A stretch of DNA of 22,647 nucleotides from Candidatus Thalassarchaeum betae. Lineage in GTDB: Archaea; Thermoplasmatota; Poseidoniia; Poseidoniales; Thalassarchaeaceae. Under the pieces are notes generated by a model. That model saw only the letters and a list, made by a program, of their open reading frames with translations. It was not told where the DNA came from and made no database searches. The translations under genes were made by a program, and so were the position numbers. The DNA lies in NCBI GenBank assembly GCA_022448665.1, contig JAKUUO010000021.1, positions 1-22,647 of the forward strand, in the 5' to 3' direction. How positions within the stretch are numbered: the stretch's first letter is position 1; each line of letters opens with the position of its first letter. This document shows, piece by piece, positions 7,685 to 13,901 of this stretch.

Positions 7685-8715
7685 GCGTGTTGAAGCTCAA
7701 TGTAATCAACTTGGAGAAGTCCGAGTACACCGGTGGCAAGTCCACACTGTGCCCCGGCTGCGGTCACGACCAGGTCTCGAACGTCATCATCCAAGCCGCT
7801 TGGGAGAATGGCATCCCGCCGGAGGGCATCGCCAAGATGAGCGGCATCGGATGCTCCTCGAAGACGCCCGCCTACTTCTTCGGCAAGAGCCACGGGTTCA
7901 ACACCGTCCACGGCAGGATGCCCTCCGTCACCACTGGGGCGAACATGGTCAACAGAAGCCTGTCATTCATCGCAGTGACCGGTGACGGCGACACCGCCAG
8001 CATCGGCATCGGGCAGTTCGTCCACGCCATCCGCAGGAACCTCGACATGGTCTACATCGTCGAGAACAACGGGGTCTACGGGCTGACCAAGGGGCAGTAC
8101 AGCGCTACGGTGGAGAAGGGCTCCAGGAAGAAGAAGGGAGAGGCCAACGCGCAGCCACCGATAGACCTCTGCGCCATGGCGATAAACCTAGGCTGCAGCT
8201 TCGTCGCTCGCTCGTTCTCCGGCAGCAAGAAGCAGCTCACCGCACTGGTCCGAGCGGCCATGGGCCACCGCGGCATGGCGGTCATCGACGTCATCTCGCC
8301 GTGTGTCACCTTCTCCAACAACGACGAGTCCTACAAGTCGTACAACTACGTCAAGGCGAACGACGAGGTGCTGCACCTGCTCGACTACATCCCGCACTTC
8401 ACGCCGATGGAGGAGGTCGACATCCCCGAGGGCGAGTACGAGGACATCCAGATGTTCGACGGCTCGACCCTCAGGCTCGAGACGATCGGCAGTGACCACG
8501 ACCCGTCCGACGCTATGTCCGCGCTCAAGGCGATACACCAGGCAGAGCGTGAGAACAGCCACGTGACCGGTCTGCTGTACTACGAAGCGGGCCTGCAGAC
8601 CGCGGACGAGGTGCTCGGCTTGACCGAGGCGCCTCTGTCCGGCCTCAGCGAGGCCGAGATGAGGCCCAGCAGGCAGAGCCTAGACGATGTCAACGCCGCC
8701 CTCCGCGCGGCCTGA
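7681..8715 (+). CDS. korB: 2-oxoacid:ferredoxin oxidoreductase beta subunit
   Basis: This is the thiamine diphosphate and [4Fe-4S]-binding subunit partnering KorA. The start is the GTG at 7681, whose GTGA overlaps the korA stop codon; the open frame continues far upstream but only as a shadow of korA. The product is 344 residues. Cluster-type cysteines are C24 and C27 (LCPGCGHD), C58 (GIGCSSKTPAYF) and C208 (ISPCVTF). The thiamine diphosphate/Mg motif runs from GDGDTASIG (101-109) to VENNGVYGLTKGQ. The C-terminal 90 residues are longer than a minimal beta subunit and hydrophilic. Length and motifs fit Kor-type beta subunits better than pyruvate-specific PorB, but substrate remains inferred. 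Transcription probably stops in the inverted repeat at 8731-8761. Confidence 0.93.
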   Translation: MSVLKLNVINLEKSEYTGGKSTLCPGCGHDQVSNVIIQAAWENGIPPEGIAKMSGIGCSSKTPAYFFGKSHGFNTVHGRMPSVTTGANMVNRSLSFIAVTGDGDTASIGIGQFVHAIRRNLDMVYIVENNGVYGLTKGQYSATVEKGSRKKKGEANAQPPIDLCAMAINLGCSFVARSFSGSKKQLTALVRAAMGHRGMAVIDVISPCVTFSNNDESYKSYNYVKANDEVLHLLDYIPHFTPMEEVDIPEGEYEDIQMFDGSTLRLETIGSDHDPSDAMSALKAIHQAERENSHVTGLLYYEAGLQTADEVLGLTEAPLSGLSEAEMRPSRQSLDDVNAALRAA

Positions 8716-8730
8716 GTAGCCTCTTTCGAC

Positions 8731-8761
8731 AGTCGGATTCGTTGAAATAGCGAATCCGACT
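8731..8761. repeat. 11-base perfect inverted repeat between korB and tRNA-Gln
   Basis: AGTCGGATTCG (8731-8741) and CGAATCCGACT (8751-8761) are exact reverse complements around a 9-base A/T-rich loop, TTGAAATAG. As RNA it would be a stable hairpin just after korB and could end that transcript, though no T-tract follows. As DNA, the loop is centred about 28 bases before the tRNA, where a TATA box is expected, so the arms could instead flank the tRNA promoter. Confidence 0.6.
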
Positions 8762-8773
8762 CCGTCACCCAAT

Positions 8774-8849
8774 AGTCCCTTAGTGTAGTGGTCCATCATG
8801 TGGGGTTCTGGATCCCACGACCCTGGTTCGAATCCGGGAGGGACTACCA
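8774..8849 (+). tRNA. trnQ: tRNA-Gln (anticodon CTG)
   Basis: It folds as a full cloverleaf. The acceptor is AGTCCCT with AGGGACT. The D stem is GTGT with TCAT, with a U13-U22 mismatch. The anticodon stem is TGGGG with TCCCA around the loop TTCTGGA, with anticodon CTG at 8808-8810. The T stem is CCTGG with CCGGG around TTCGAAT, and the discriminator base is A at 8846. Bases 8847-8849 are CCA, so the tail appears genome-encoded. The A1-U72 first pair and the GTGTAGTGG D arm are usual for archaeal tRNA-Gln. It reads codon CAG. No intron interrupts the anticodon loop. Confidence 0.95.
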
Positions 8850-8857
8850 AAACCGCG

Positions 8858-9037
8858 TCACAGAGAGCGGTAGAGCAACTGTGAGACCCAGCTCACCATG
8901 ATGATGACCATGAACCACCCCAAGGCGGGCTTGGCCCATCGGTTCGGCTCCTTCTTGGGTGGGAACGGGTCGATTCCGGCGTTTATCGCCTCCGCTATGA
9001 TCTCGAGTTCCTCCTCGATGGTCTCAGGGGCCTTCAT
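8858..9037 (-). CDS. small single-span membrane protein, 59 residues
   Basis: An ATG at 9037 opens 59 codons ending in TGA at 8860-8858. The product begins with an acidic amphipathic helix (APETIEEELEIIAEAINAGI), has a Pro/Lys-rich link (PFPPKKEPNRW), and ends in one hydrophobic span at about residues 38-56 (ALGWFMVIIMVSWVSQLLY) with a two-to-three-residue tail. This is the layout of a small tail-anchored membrane protein with its N-terminus in the cytoplasm. It starts seven bases after the stop of the aldo/keto reductase, so the two are probably co-transcribed. The 3' end lies nine bases from the tRNA gene on the opposite strand. I do not recognise a family; the protein-like composition and operon spacing argue that it is real. 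Confidence 0.65.
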   Translation of the reverse strand: MKAPETIEEELEIIAEAINAGIDPFPPKKEPNRWAKPALGWFMVIIMVSWVSQLLYRSL

Positions 9038-9044
9038 GTCAAAC

Positions 9045-9893
9045 TCACGGTTCCGAAGTCGGGTCCCATCCAGATATGTAAGACTCCTCCAGTGCGGTGA
9101 ATGCCACCTCGGTTCCAGACAGGTCCACCTCGAGCGAAGCGAGGTTCTCCAGTATCCTAGTGGGGCTGCTCGACTTCGGTATGGTGATAGCGCCTACATC
9201 GAAACACCACTTGATGGCGGCCTGCGCGGGCGTGCAGCCCAGCGAGGCGGCTATCTCGGATATTCCCGAATCGGCCAGTTTGTGACCGCGGGCGAGGGGG
9301 GAGTAGGCCATCACCTTCGCTCCCACGCCCTCTGTAGCCGCTCGTAGCGCCGGGCGCTGCAGCCACGGGTTGATCTCGATCTGGTTGACGGAGGGCATCA
9401 CGCTCGCGTAGGACAGCATGGCGTCGAGGTGTTGTGCGCCGTAGTTGCTAACCCCGATGGAGCGGGTCCAGCCGTTGGACAGGCACTCCTCCATGCCGTG
9501 CCACACCGGGGCCCTAGCGCTGAGGTCCTTGGGTGGGGCGTGAATCAGGTACAGGTCCATGTAGTCGAGACCGAGGTTCTCGAGGCTCTGCTGGCACCTC
9601 TGAAGCGTCTCCTCATGGCTGTTGGCGTGGGGTTGTCGTAACTTTGTTACGACGAAGATGTCCTCCCTCGGGATTCCCGACTCCCTGATGGCTTGGCCCA
9701 CCTCGTCCTCGTTACCGTAGGCCATCGCGGTGTCAATCAGCCTGTAGCCCTGCTCGAGCGCGTACAACACGGAGGCCTTGCACTCGCCGGGATCGCCCAT
9801 AAGGTAGACTCCTAGACCGAACCGCGGCATCTCGGCCTGATGCAGCCTCTCGCCCGTGCTGGTACTGGTGTTCGCGATGGTGAACGAGTCCAT
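9045..9893 (-). CDS. aldo/keto reductase
   Basis: An NAD(P)H-dependent carbonyl reductase of the (beta/alpha)8 barrel AKR superfamily, closest in pattern to the 2,5-diketo-D-gluconate reductase / glyoxal reductase group. From the ATG at 9893 it has 282 residues. The catalytic tetrad is complete: D54 and Y59 (LIDTAMAYGNE), K84 (VVTKLRQP) and H118 (DLYLIHAPP). NAD(P) phosphate-binding elements appear as YSPLARG and IPKSSSPTRILEN. The reading frame extends upstream to 9956, but those 21 residues (VRRFNLATITIEYVIQPSQS) do not fit the family. An A/T-rich TTGAATA (9916-9922, minus strand), about 26 bases before 9893, supports the shorter, leaderless start. Substrate cannot be deduced. It is divergent from the Nudix-MBL gene. 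Confidence 0.9.
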   Translation of the reverse strand: MDSFTIANTSTSTGERLHQAEMPRFGLGVYLMGDPGECKASVLYALEQGYRLIDTAMAYGNEDEVGQAIRESGIPREDIFVVTKLRQPHANSHEETLQRCQQSLENLGLDYMDLYLIHAPPKDLSARAPVWHGMEECLSNGWTRSIGVSNYGAQHLDAMLSYASVMPSVNQIEINPWLQRPALRAATEGVGAKVMAYSPLARGHKLADSGISEIAASLGCTPAQAAIKWCFDVGAITIPKSSSPTRILENLASLEVDLSGTEVAFTALEESYISGWDPTSEP

Positions 9894-9994
9894 GCTCTGC
9901 GAAGGTTGGATTACGTATTCAATCGTTATTGTAGCGAGGTTGAAGCGTCGCACCACGTCGAATGGATATGGGAGAGTTGCCGGAGGGGATGGAT

Positions 9995-11512
9995 ATGCCC
10001 GAATCCAAGATTACGACCCCTCATCCGTCAGCCTCCGTGATTCTCAGCAGGGAGCGTGCCGGAGGACACGAGATACTGCTGGGGCACCGCGTCTCCGAGC
10101 TTCCCGCCTTCCCTGACGTCTGGTCGTTCCCAGGTGGCGGCATCAGCAGGACCGACAGGGCTGCTGCCGAATCTCATCCGGAGTGGCTCTCCGAGAGAGG
10201 AGGGGATCGGGTCTCTGCATTCGCACTGCTGAGGGAGATGGTCGAGGAGTTGGGCGTCGCGCCTGACGGTGGCGGCGGTTTCTGCGAGGTCAGCGCAGAA
10301 GTCAGGGAACTGGTCTGTGGAGACAAGTCGGGCTGGCTGGAGTCGATGGAGTCGGGAGAACTGACCGCTGACGGATTCCACTGCGAGATGATCACCGAGC
10401 GAATCACACCTCCTCAGGCCCCTGCTCGCTTCCATAATCTGTTCTTCCACGTCCCGACTGGGGACCCTGGCGTCACCCCGTCATTCCCGCCGGGCCGCTC
10501 GGAGTTCGACGAGTTCCGATGGTGGAGACCATCTGATCTAATCGCGTCGTGGGAGGGCAACGAATTGCGGCTCCCGCCTCCCATAGTAACACTCGCACGC
10601 GACCTAGTCGAGGCCATAGAGCGCGAGGGCAACCTGCAGTCCGCGTGCGACGCCCTAGCAGCCGACCCGCCCTCTGGCCCACACAGATTCGAGTACGGTC
10701 CGGGTGTCGAGTGCATACTGATTCGAACCGCAACGCTGCCCCCGGCTACCCACACCAACTGCTACATCCTGGGAGAGAGGGGAGGAGAGCGCGTCATTGT
10801 CGATCCCGCATCTAGGGACGAGGACGGGCTCGAGGAATTGGCTCTCAAGGTGCAGGAGATACATGATGACGGGAGCTCCATCACGGCCACCATATTCACC
10901 CACAGGCACCCCGACCACGTAGGGGACTTGGGGCGCATCTCGGAAATCTACCAGGCCCCGATATGGGCCAGTCAGGAGACTCTCGCGTCAATCGCCCCCT
11001 GTGACACTGACCGCGTGCTCAGCGAGGGTAACTCGTTCATCCTAGAGGGGCCGAGCGGCGGGGTGCGCTGGGAGGTCATCGAGAGTCCGGGGCACTGCCC
11101 GGGGCAGATCTGCCTAGTCAGCGAGGCCGGCGTAGTGTCAGCGGACAACTGCTCGACCGTCGGTACCATCCTGGTGCCTTCGGGCGAGGGCGACATGGGT
11201 GCTTACATCTCTGGTCTCGAGAGGATTCGTGCCCTGAAGCCCAAGGTCCTCTTCCCTGGTCACGGACCCCTTGTCGCCAATCCGGAGAGGCTGCTGACAC
11301 ACTACATCGAGCACCGCAAGACGAGGCACCAGAAGGTCCTCGAGGCGGTACGAGCGGGCAACTCGGACATCCCCAGCATCGCCAGCGCGGCATACTCGGA
11401 CAGCCCGGGAGCGCATCCCCTGCTGGCGCAGGACCAAGCGCTGTCTCACCTGAAGGAACTGCAGAGGTCCGGTGACGTGGAAAACGATGGCAGCGGCTAC
11501 ACAGCGGCATAA
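9995..11512 (+). CDS. Nudix hydrolase / metallo-beta-lactamase fold fusion protein
   Basis: Two hydrolase modules in one 505-residue chain (start at 9995). Residues about 10-200 are a Nudix domain: FPGGG (46-50) and REMVEELG (80-87) form a Nudix box split by an insertion of about 25 residues, as in the NUDT19/NUDT7-like subgroup linked to CoA or nucleoside-diphosphate cleavage. Residues about 240-430 are a metallo-beta-lactamase domain of the LACTB2/glyoxalase II-like type: the metal ligands HRHPDH (303-308), H367 in PGHCPGQ, D384 in SADN and H423 in FPGHGP are all present. The last 70 residues resemble the winged-helix tail of LACTB2-like proteins. GGAGG (9982-9986), eight bases before the ATG at 9995, supports that start; an in-frame ATG at 9962 gives 11 more residues. 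LACTB2 relatives act on RNA or thioesters, so the substrate is open. Confidence 0.88.
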   Translation: MPESKITTPHPSASVILSRERAGGHEILLGHRVSELPAFPDVWSFPGGGISRTDRAAAESHPEWLSERGGDRVSAFALLREMVEELGVAPDGGGGFCEVSAEVRELVCGDKSGWLESMESGELTADGFHCEMITERITPPQAPARFHNLFFHVPTGDPGVTPSFPPGRSEFDEFRWWRPSDLIASWEGNELRLPPPIVTLARDLVEAIEREGNLQSACDALAADPPSGPHRFEYGPGVECILIRTATLPPATHTNCYILGERGGERVIVDPASRDEDGLEELALKVQEIHDDGSSITATIFTHRHPDHVGDLGRISEIYQAPIWASQETLASIAPCDTDRVLSEGNSFILEGPSGGVRWEVIESPGHCPGQICLVSEAGVVSADNCSTVGTILVPSGEGDMGAYISGLERIRALKPKVLFPGHGPLVANPERLLTHYIEHRKTRHQKVLEAVRAGNSDIPSIASAAYSDSPGAHPLLAQDQALSHLKELQRSGDVENDGSGYTAA

Positions 11513-11513
11513 T

Positions 11514-11539
11514 CCGGGTCAAGATTGAAGCACACCCGG
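11514..11539. terminator. short inverted repeat after the Nudix-MBL gene
   Basis: CCGGGT (11514-11519) and ACCCGG (11534-11539) pair as a 6-base stem around a 14-base loop, beginning two bases past the stop codon. It could help end or stabilise the transcript before the next gene at 11571. No T-tract is present, so the call is weak. Confidence 0.3.
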
Positions 11540-11570
11540 CGACAGCACGTAACGAAACTGGGGTCTCGCG

Positions 11571-12944
11571 ATGGCTGAAGACAAACGGTGGTGGAAGAGG
11601 GACAAGGATTCTGACTCCTCCAAAGAAGACGTCGAGGATATGCTGAATGAGGCTGAGGCCAAGCGTCTCCAACGCGAAGAGGAGTTGGCAGAGGCCGAGC
11701 ACCGAGAAAAAATGGCGGAATTTACGGATCCCGCGCCCAGCACTATGGAAGAGTCAGAATCCGGTGATGGCTCCCCGGTGGAATTCATCGGACAGAGACT
11801 CGTACTGAAGCCCGATGACAATAATTGCTTCTACGTCGATGGGAGTATCGGAAATATCGGCAACATCAGGTTCCTTGTGGACACCGGAGCGAGTTACTGC
11901 TCGGTCCCGGAAAAGCTTGGCGTCAATCTCAACCTGAGGCGAGGAGAAACAGTCGAGACCTCGACAGCAGCTGGCCCGGGGATGGGGTACAGGACTACTT
12001 TGCCTAACATAACAATTGGGCAGATGACGATAAAAAACGTTGACGCGCTAATCAACCCCCTAAGGACAGGGGATTCTGAATACTGTATTCTCGGTATGAC
12101 ATTCCTCGAGCACATTGAGTGGAAACACGAGAACGGGATGCTGATTCTGAACCCGGATGGGGAGTCGGATGGCACCAAGGTATACGGCGACTCCGGCTCT
12201 AATCACTGGCTCCTCGAGGACCCTGGTTACACAATTCTGGCCGTTATTCTGAGTATAGGGATGTTGGCAGCGGGGGCCGTAGGATTGGGGAGTCTGGGCG
12301 AGGGTGACAAGTGGGCGTCCACTGATGCTGAGGTCGTGGATGGCACCGAGTGGTGGGAATGGGAGTACGAAATCGAAGACTGCGATGATTGGGGTTGCGA
12401 TTACTGGTACGAATACGAATGTGGTGCAGATGTCAACTACGCCTACTCTGTCGGAGAGGTGGATTACACTGGGGAAGACGGAATCGATCTCGGCACTTGG
12501 GAGGACTACTGCTTGGAGATCGTCGAGTTCGAGACTTTGCCACTTGGGAGCAATGTCACGATATACTACGAAATCGAAAACCCCGGGAACAGCCAGATTA
12601 ATTCTCCCACTGAGATGGCAAGCTTCTATCTCTTCTGCTCTTTGATTCAATTACTTCTGCTAGCCGTGGTCCTAGTCCTAGCCCGCTTCGACGTCAAGGC
12701 CTACTCCGGTCCCGAAGGAGGGTACTATGGTGGTGGCGGTGACGGTTGGTATGGGCCCGGATGGCACGCTCGCCCATGGTATCGCAGGCCGTGGTTCCAC
12801 CACAGGCGTCACTACAGGCGATATCACAGTCACAGCCGTAGAAGAGTTGGTCGGAGTTCCTCAAGAGGCGGTAGTCGAAGGTCAAGTGGCGGTAGTCGAA
12901 GGTCAAGTGGCGGTAGAAGCAGGTCTGGCGGTCGCCGAAGGTGA
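11571..12944 (+). CDS. retropepsin-like aspartic protease fused to a two-span membrane protein with Arg/Ser/Gly tail
   Basis: This 457-residue protein has several distinct parts. Residues 15-50 are a charged helix, likely coiled coil. Residues 70-195 resemble a single-lobe clan AA aspartic protease: FLVDTGASYCSVP (101-113) holds the catalytic-type D104-T-G, and YCILGMTFLEHI (171-182) is the second hallmark strand. Such domains act as dimers. Residues 219-242 are a first membrane span. Residues 243-349, very acidic and rich in Trp and Tyr with C271, C276, C284 and C314, should lie outside; their end (SNVTIYYEIENPGNSQI) resembles the C-terminal strand of DUF3592 domains. A second span is at 351-371. 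The last 86 residues are a cytoplasmic tail rich in Gly/Tyr/Trp/His and then in Arg/Ser/Gly, with a duplicated GGSRRSS unit. The protease would face the cytoplasm. Its function and targets are unknown to me. Confidence 0.85.
   Translation: MAEDKRWWKRDKDSDSSKEDVEDMLNEAEAKRLQREEELAEAEHREKMAEFTDPAPSTMEESESGDGSPVEFIGQRLVLKPDDNNCFYVDGSIGNIGNIRFLVDTGASYCSVPEKLGVNLNLRRGETVETSTAAGPGMGYRTTLPNITIGQMTIKNVDALINPLRTGDSEYCILGMTFLEHIEWKHENGMLILNPDGESDGTKVYGDSGSNHWLLEDPGYTILAVILSIGMLAAGAVGLGSLGEGDKWASTDAEVVDGTEWWEWEYEIEDCDDWGCDYWYEYECGADVNYAYSVGEVDYTGEDGIDLGTWEDYCLEIVEFETLPLGSNVTIYYEIENPGNSQINSPTEMASFYLFCSLIQLLLLAVVLVLARFDVKAYSGPEGGYYGGGGDGWYGPGWHARPWYRRPWFHHRRHYRRYHSHSRRRVGRSSSRGGSRRSSGGSRRSSGGRSRSGGRRR
12870..12911 (+). 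repeat. tandem 21-base direct repeat in coding sequence
   Basis: Two identical 21-base units (12870-12890 and 12891-12911) lie head to tail, followed by a partial third (GGTAG). They keep frame and encode seven-residue copies of GSRRSSG in the Arg/Ser/Gly tail. Perfect identity suggests recent duplication by replication slippage. Confidence 0.85.
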
Positions 12945-12990
12945 TCCTCGACCCAAGAATGAAATCCACCCATCCCTCTAGGCCAATTTG

Positions 12991-13851
12991 ATGGAAGAAA
13001 TGTGGAGCGGTGCGCCCGAACTCCTCGGAGCAAGTTCCGAAGAGCTCTGGGTGGCAGTCTCGGCGACTGTGTCCGTACGAGTGCTCAGATGGTCTCCCGA
13101 TGAGCAGTTAGCGGCCTCTTTGAGCCCAGTTGTGTTCGTACCCGGCTGGGGCTCGGTCTTCGAGGGCTGGCGCCCACTACTGACCGAATGGGCCACACGC
13201 CGTCCGATAGTGTACATCGAAACTCGGGAGAAGAAGAGCGCGCGCATAGCCCACAAGGTGGGTCGGGGGGACTTCGAGATGCGTCACCATGGCGATGACG
13301 TCGCTGCTGTCCTCGCCCATCTGGGAATCAGCTCCACCGAGGTGGACTGGTTCTCATCATCACTGGGCTCGACCCTTCTCATAGACGCCTATCAGAGCGG
13401 AGTCCTCGGGGGGCGCTCGTCGATCCTGCTTGCGCCTAACGATGACTTCCCGTTCCCGCTCTGGTCCAGGATACTCCTCAATGTGCCCCTTCCAAAGGCA
13501 ATCTACCCAGCACTGGTGCGATTCGCAGTCTGGATCGTAGAACGGAGGACCGATGAGGAGGGACAGCGGATCCGCTATCGCAGGTCGCTGCTCTCCCAGG
13601 ACCTTGAGAGGCTGTTGCTTTCCGCCCGTGCGAACATCAGATACAGCCTGCCGCGCGACCTTTCGGGCGTAACTGTGCCGTGCGCGGTGATGACCGCGCC
13701 ATCCGACACCCTGCACGACGTGGAAAAGGTCCTCGACATCGTCGACAGGCTGCCAGATGCGGTCCACATCGAGCTCCCTAGCAATCAGTACGCACACGAG
13801 GCCGGTGCGCTGGTCGAAATCGAAGAATTTCAGTCCTCGGCAGGGAATTAG
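12991..13851 (+). CDS. alpha/beta hydrolase fold protein
   Basis: A 286-residue cytoplasmic protein of the alpha/beta hydrolase superfamily. After about 45 residues it shows the oxyanion-hole strand VVFVPGWGS, then a nucleophile elbow WFSSSLGS (S124 as candidate nucleophile), a candidate acid in TAPSDTLHD, and a candidate base His in NQYAHEAG near the C-terminus. The elbow departs from Gly-X-Ser-X-Gly in that its first glycine is serine, so activity is likely but not certain. The ATG at 12991 is preferred to the TTG immediately before it. No Shine-Dalgarno site is seen. It lies 46 bases after the retropepsin-like gene and 50 before the NFACT gene, on the same strand. Substrate is unknown. Confidence 0.82.
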   Translation: MEEMWSGAPELLGASSEELWVAVSATVSVRVLRWSPDEQLAASLSPVVFVPGWGSVFEGWRPLLTEWATRRPIVYIETREKKSARIAHKVGRGDFEMRHHGDDVAAVLAHLGISSTEVDWFSSSLGSTLLIDAYQSGVLGGRSSILLAPNDDFPFPLWSRILLNVPLPKAIYPALVRFAVWIVERRTDEEGQRIRYRRSLLSQDLERLLLSARANIRYSLPRDLSGVTVPCAVMTAPSDTLHDVEKVLDIVDRLPDAVHIELPSNQYAHEAGALVEIEEFQSSAGN

Positions 13852-13901
13852 CGAGTTTTCGCGAAGCGATTGCCTGATGAAGGGCAGCCGAGCCGGCCGG
13901 G

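Noticed and set aside
12727..12981. 84-codon frame overlapping the Arg/Ser/Gly tail, giving repeated VAVVEGQ
   Set aside because: The repeats come from the tandem duplication in the main frame. The main frame is continuous with two membrane spans and the protease domain, so the overlap is not needed.
13857..13864. TTCGCGAA palindrome after the alpha/beta hydrolase gene
   Set aside because: Eight bases with no loop, no extension and no second copy nearby; expected by chance at this GC content.
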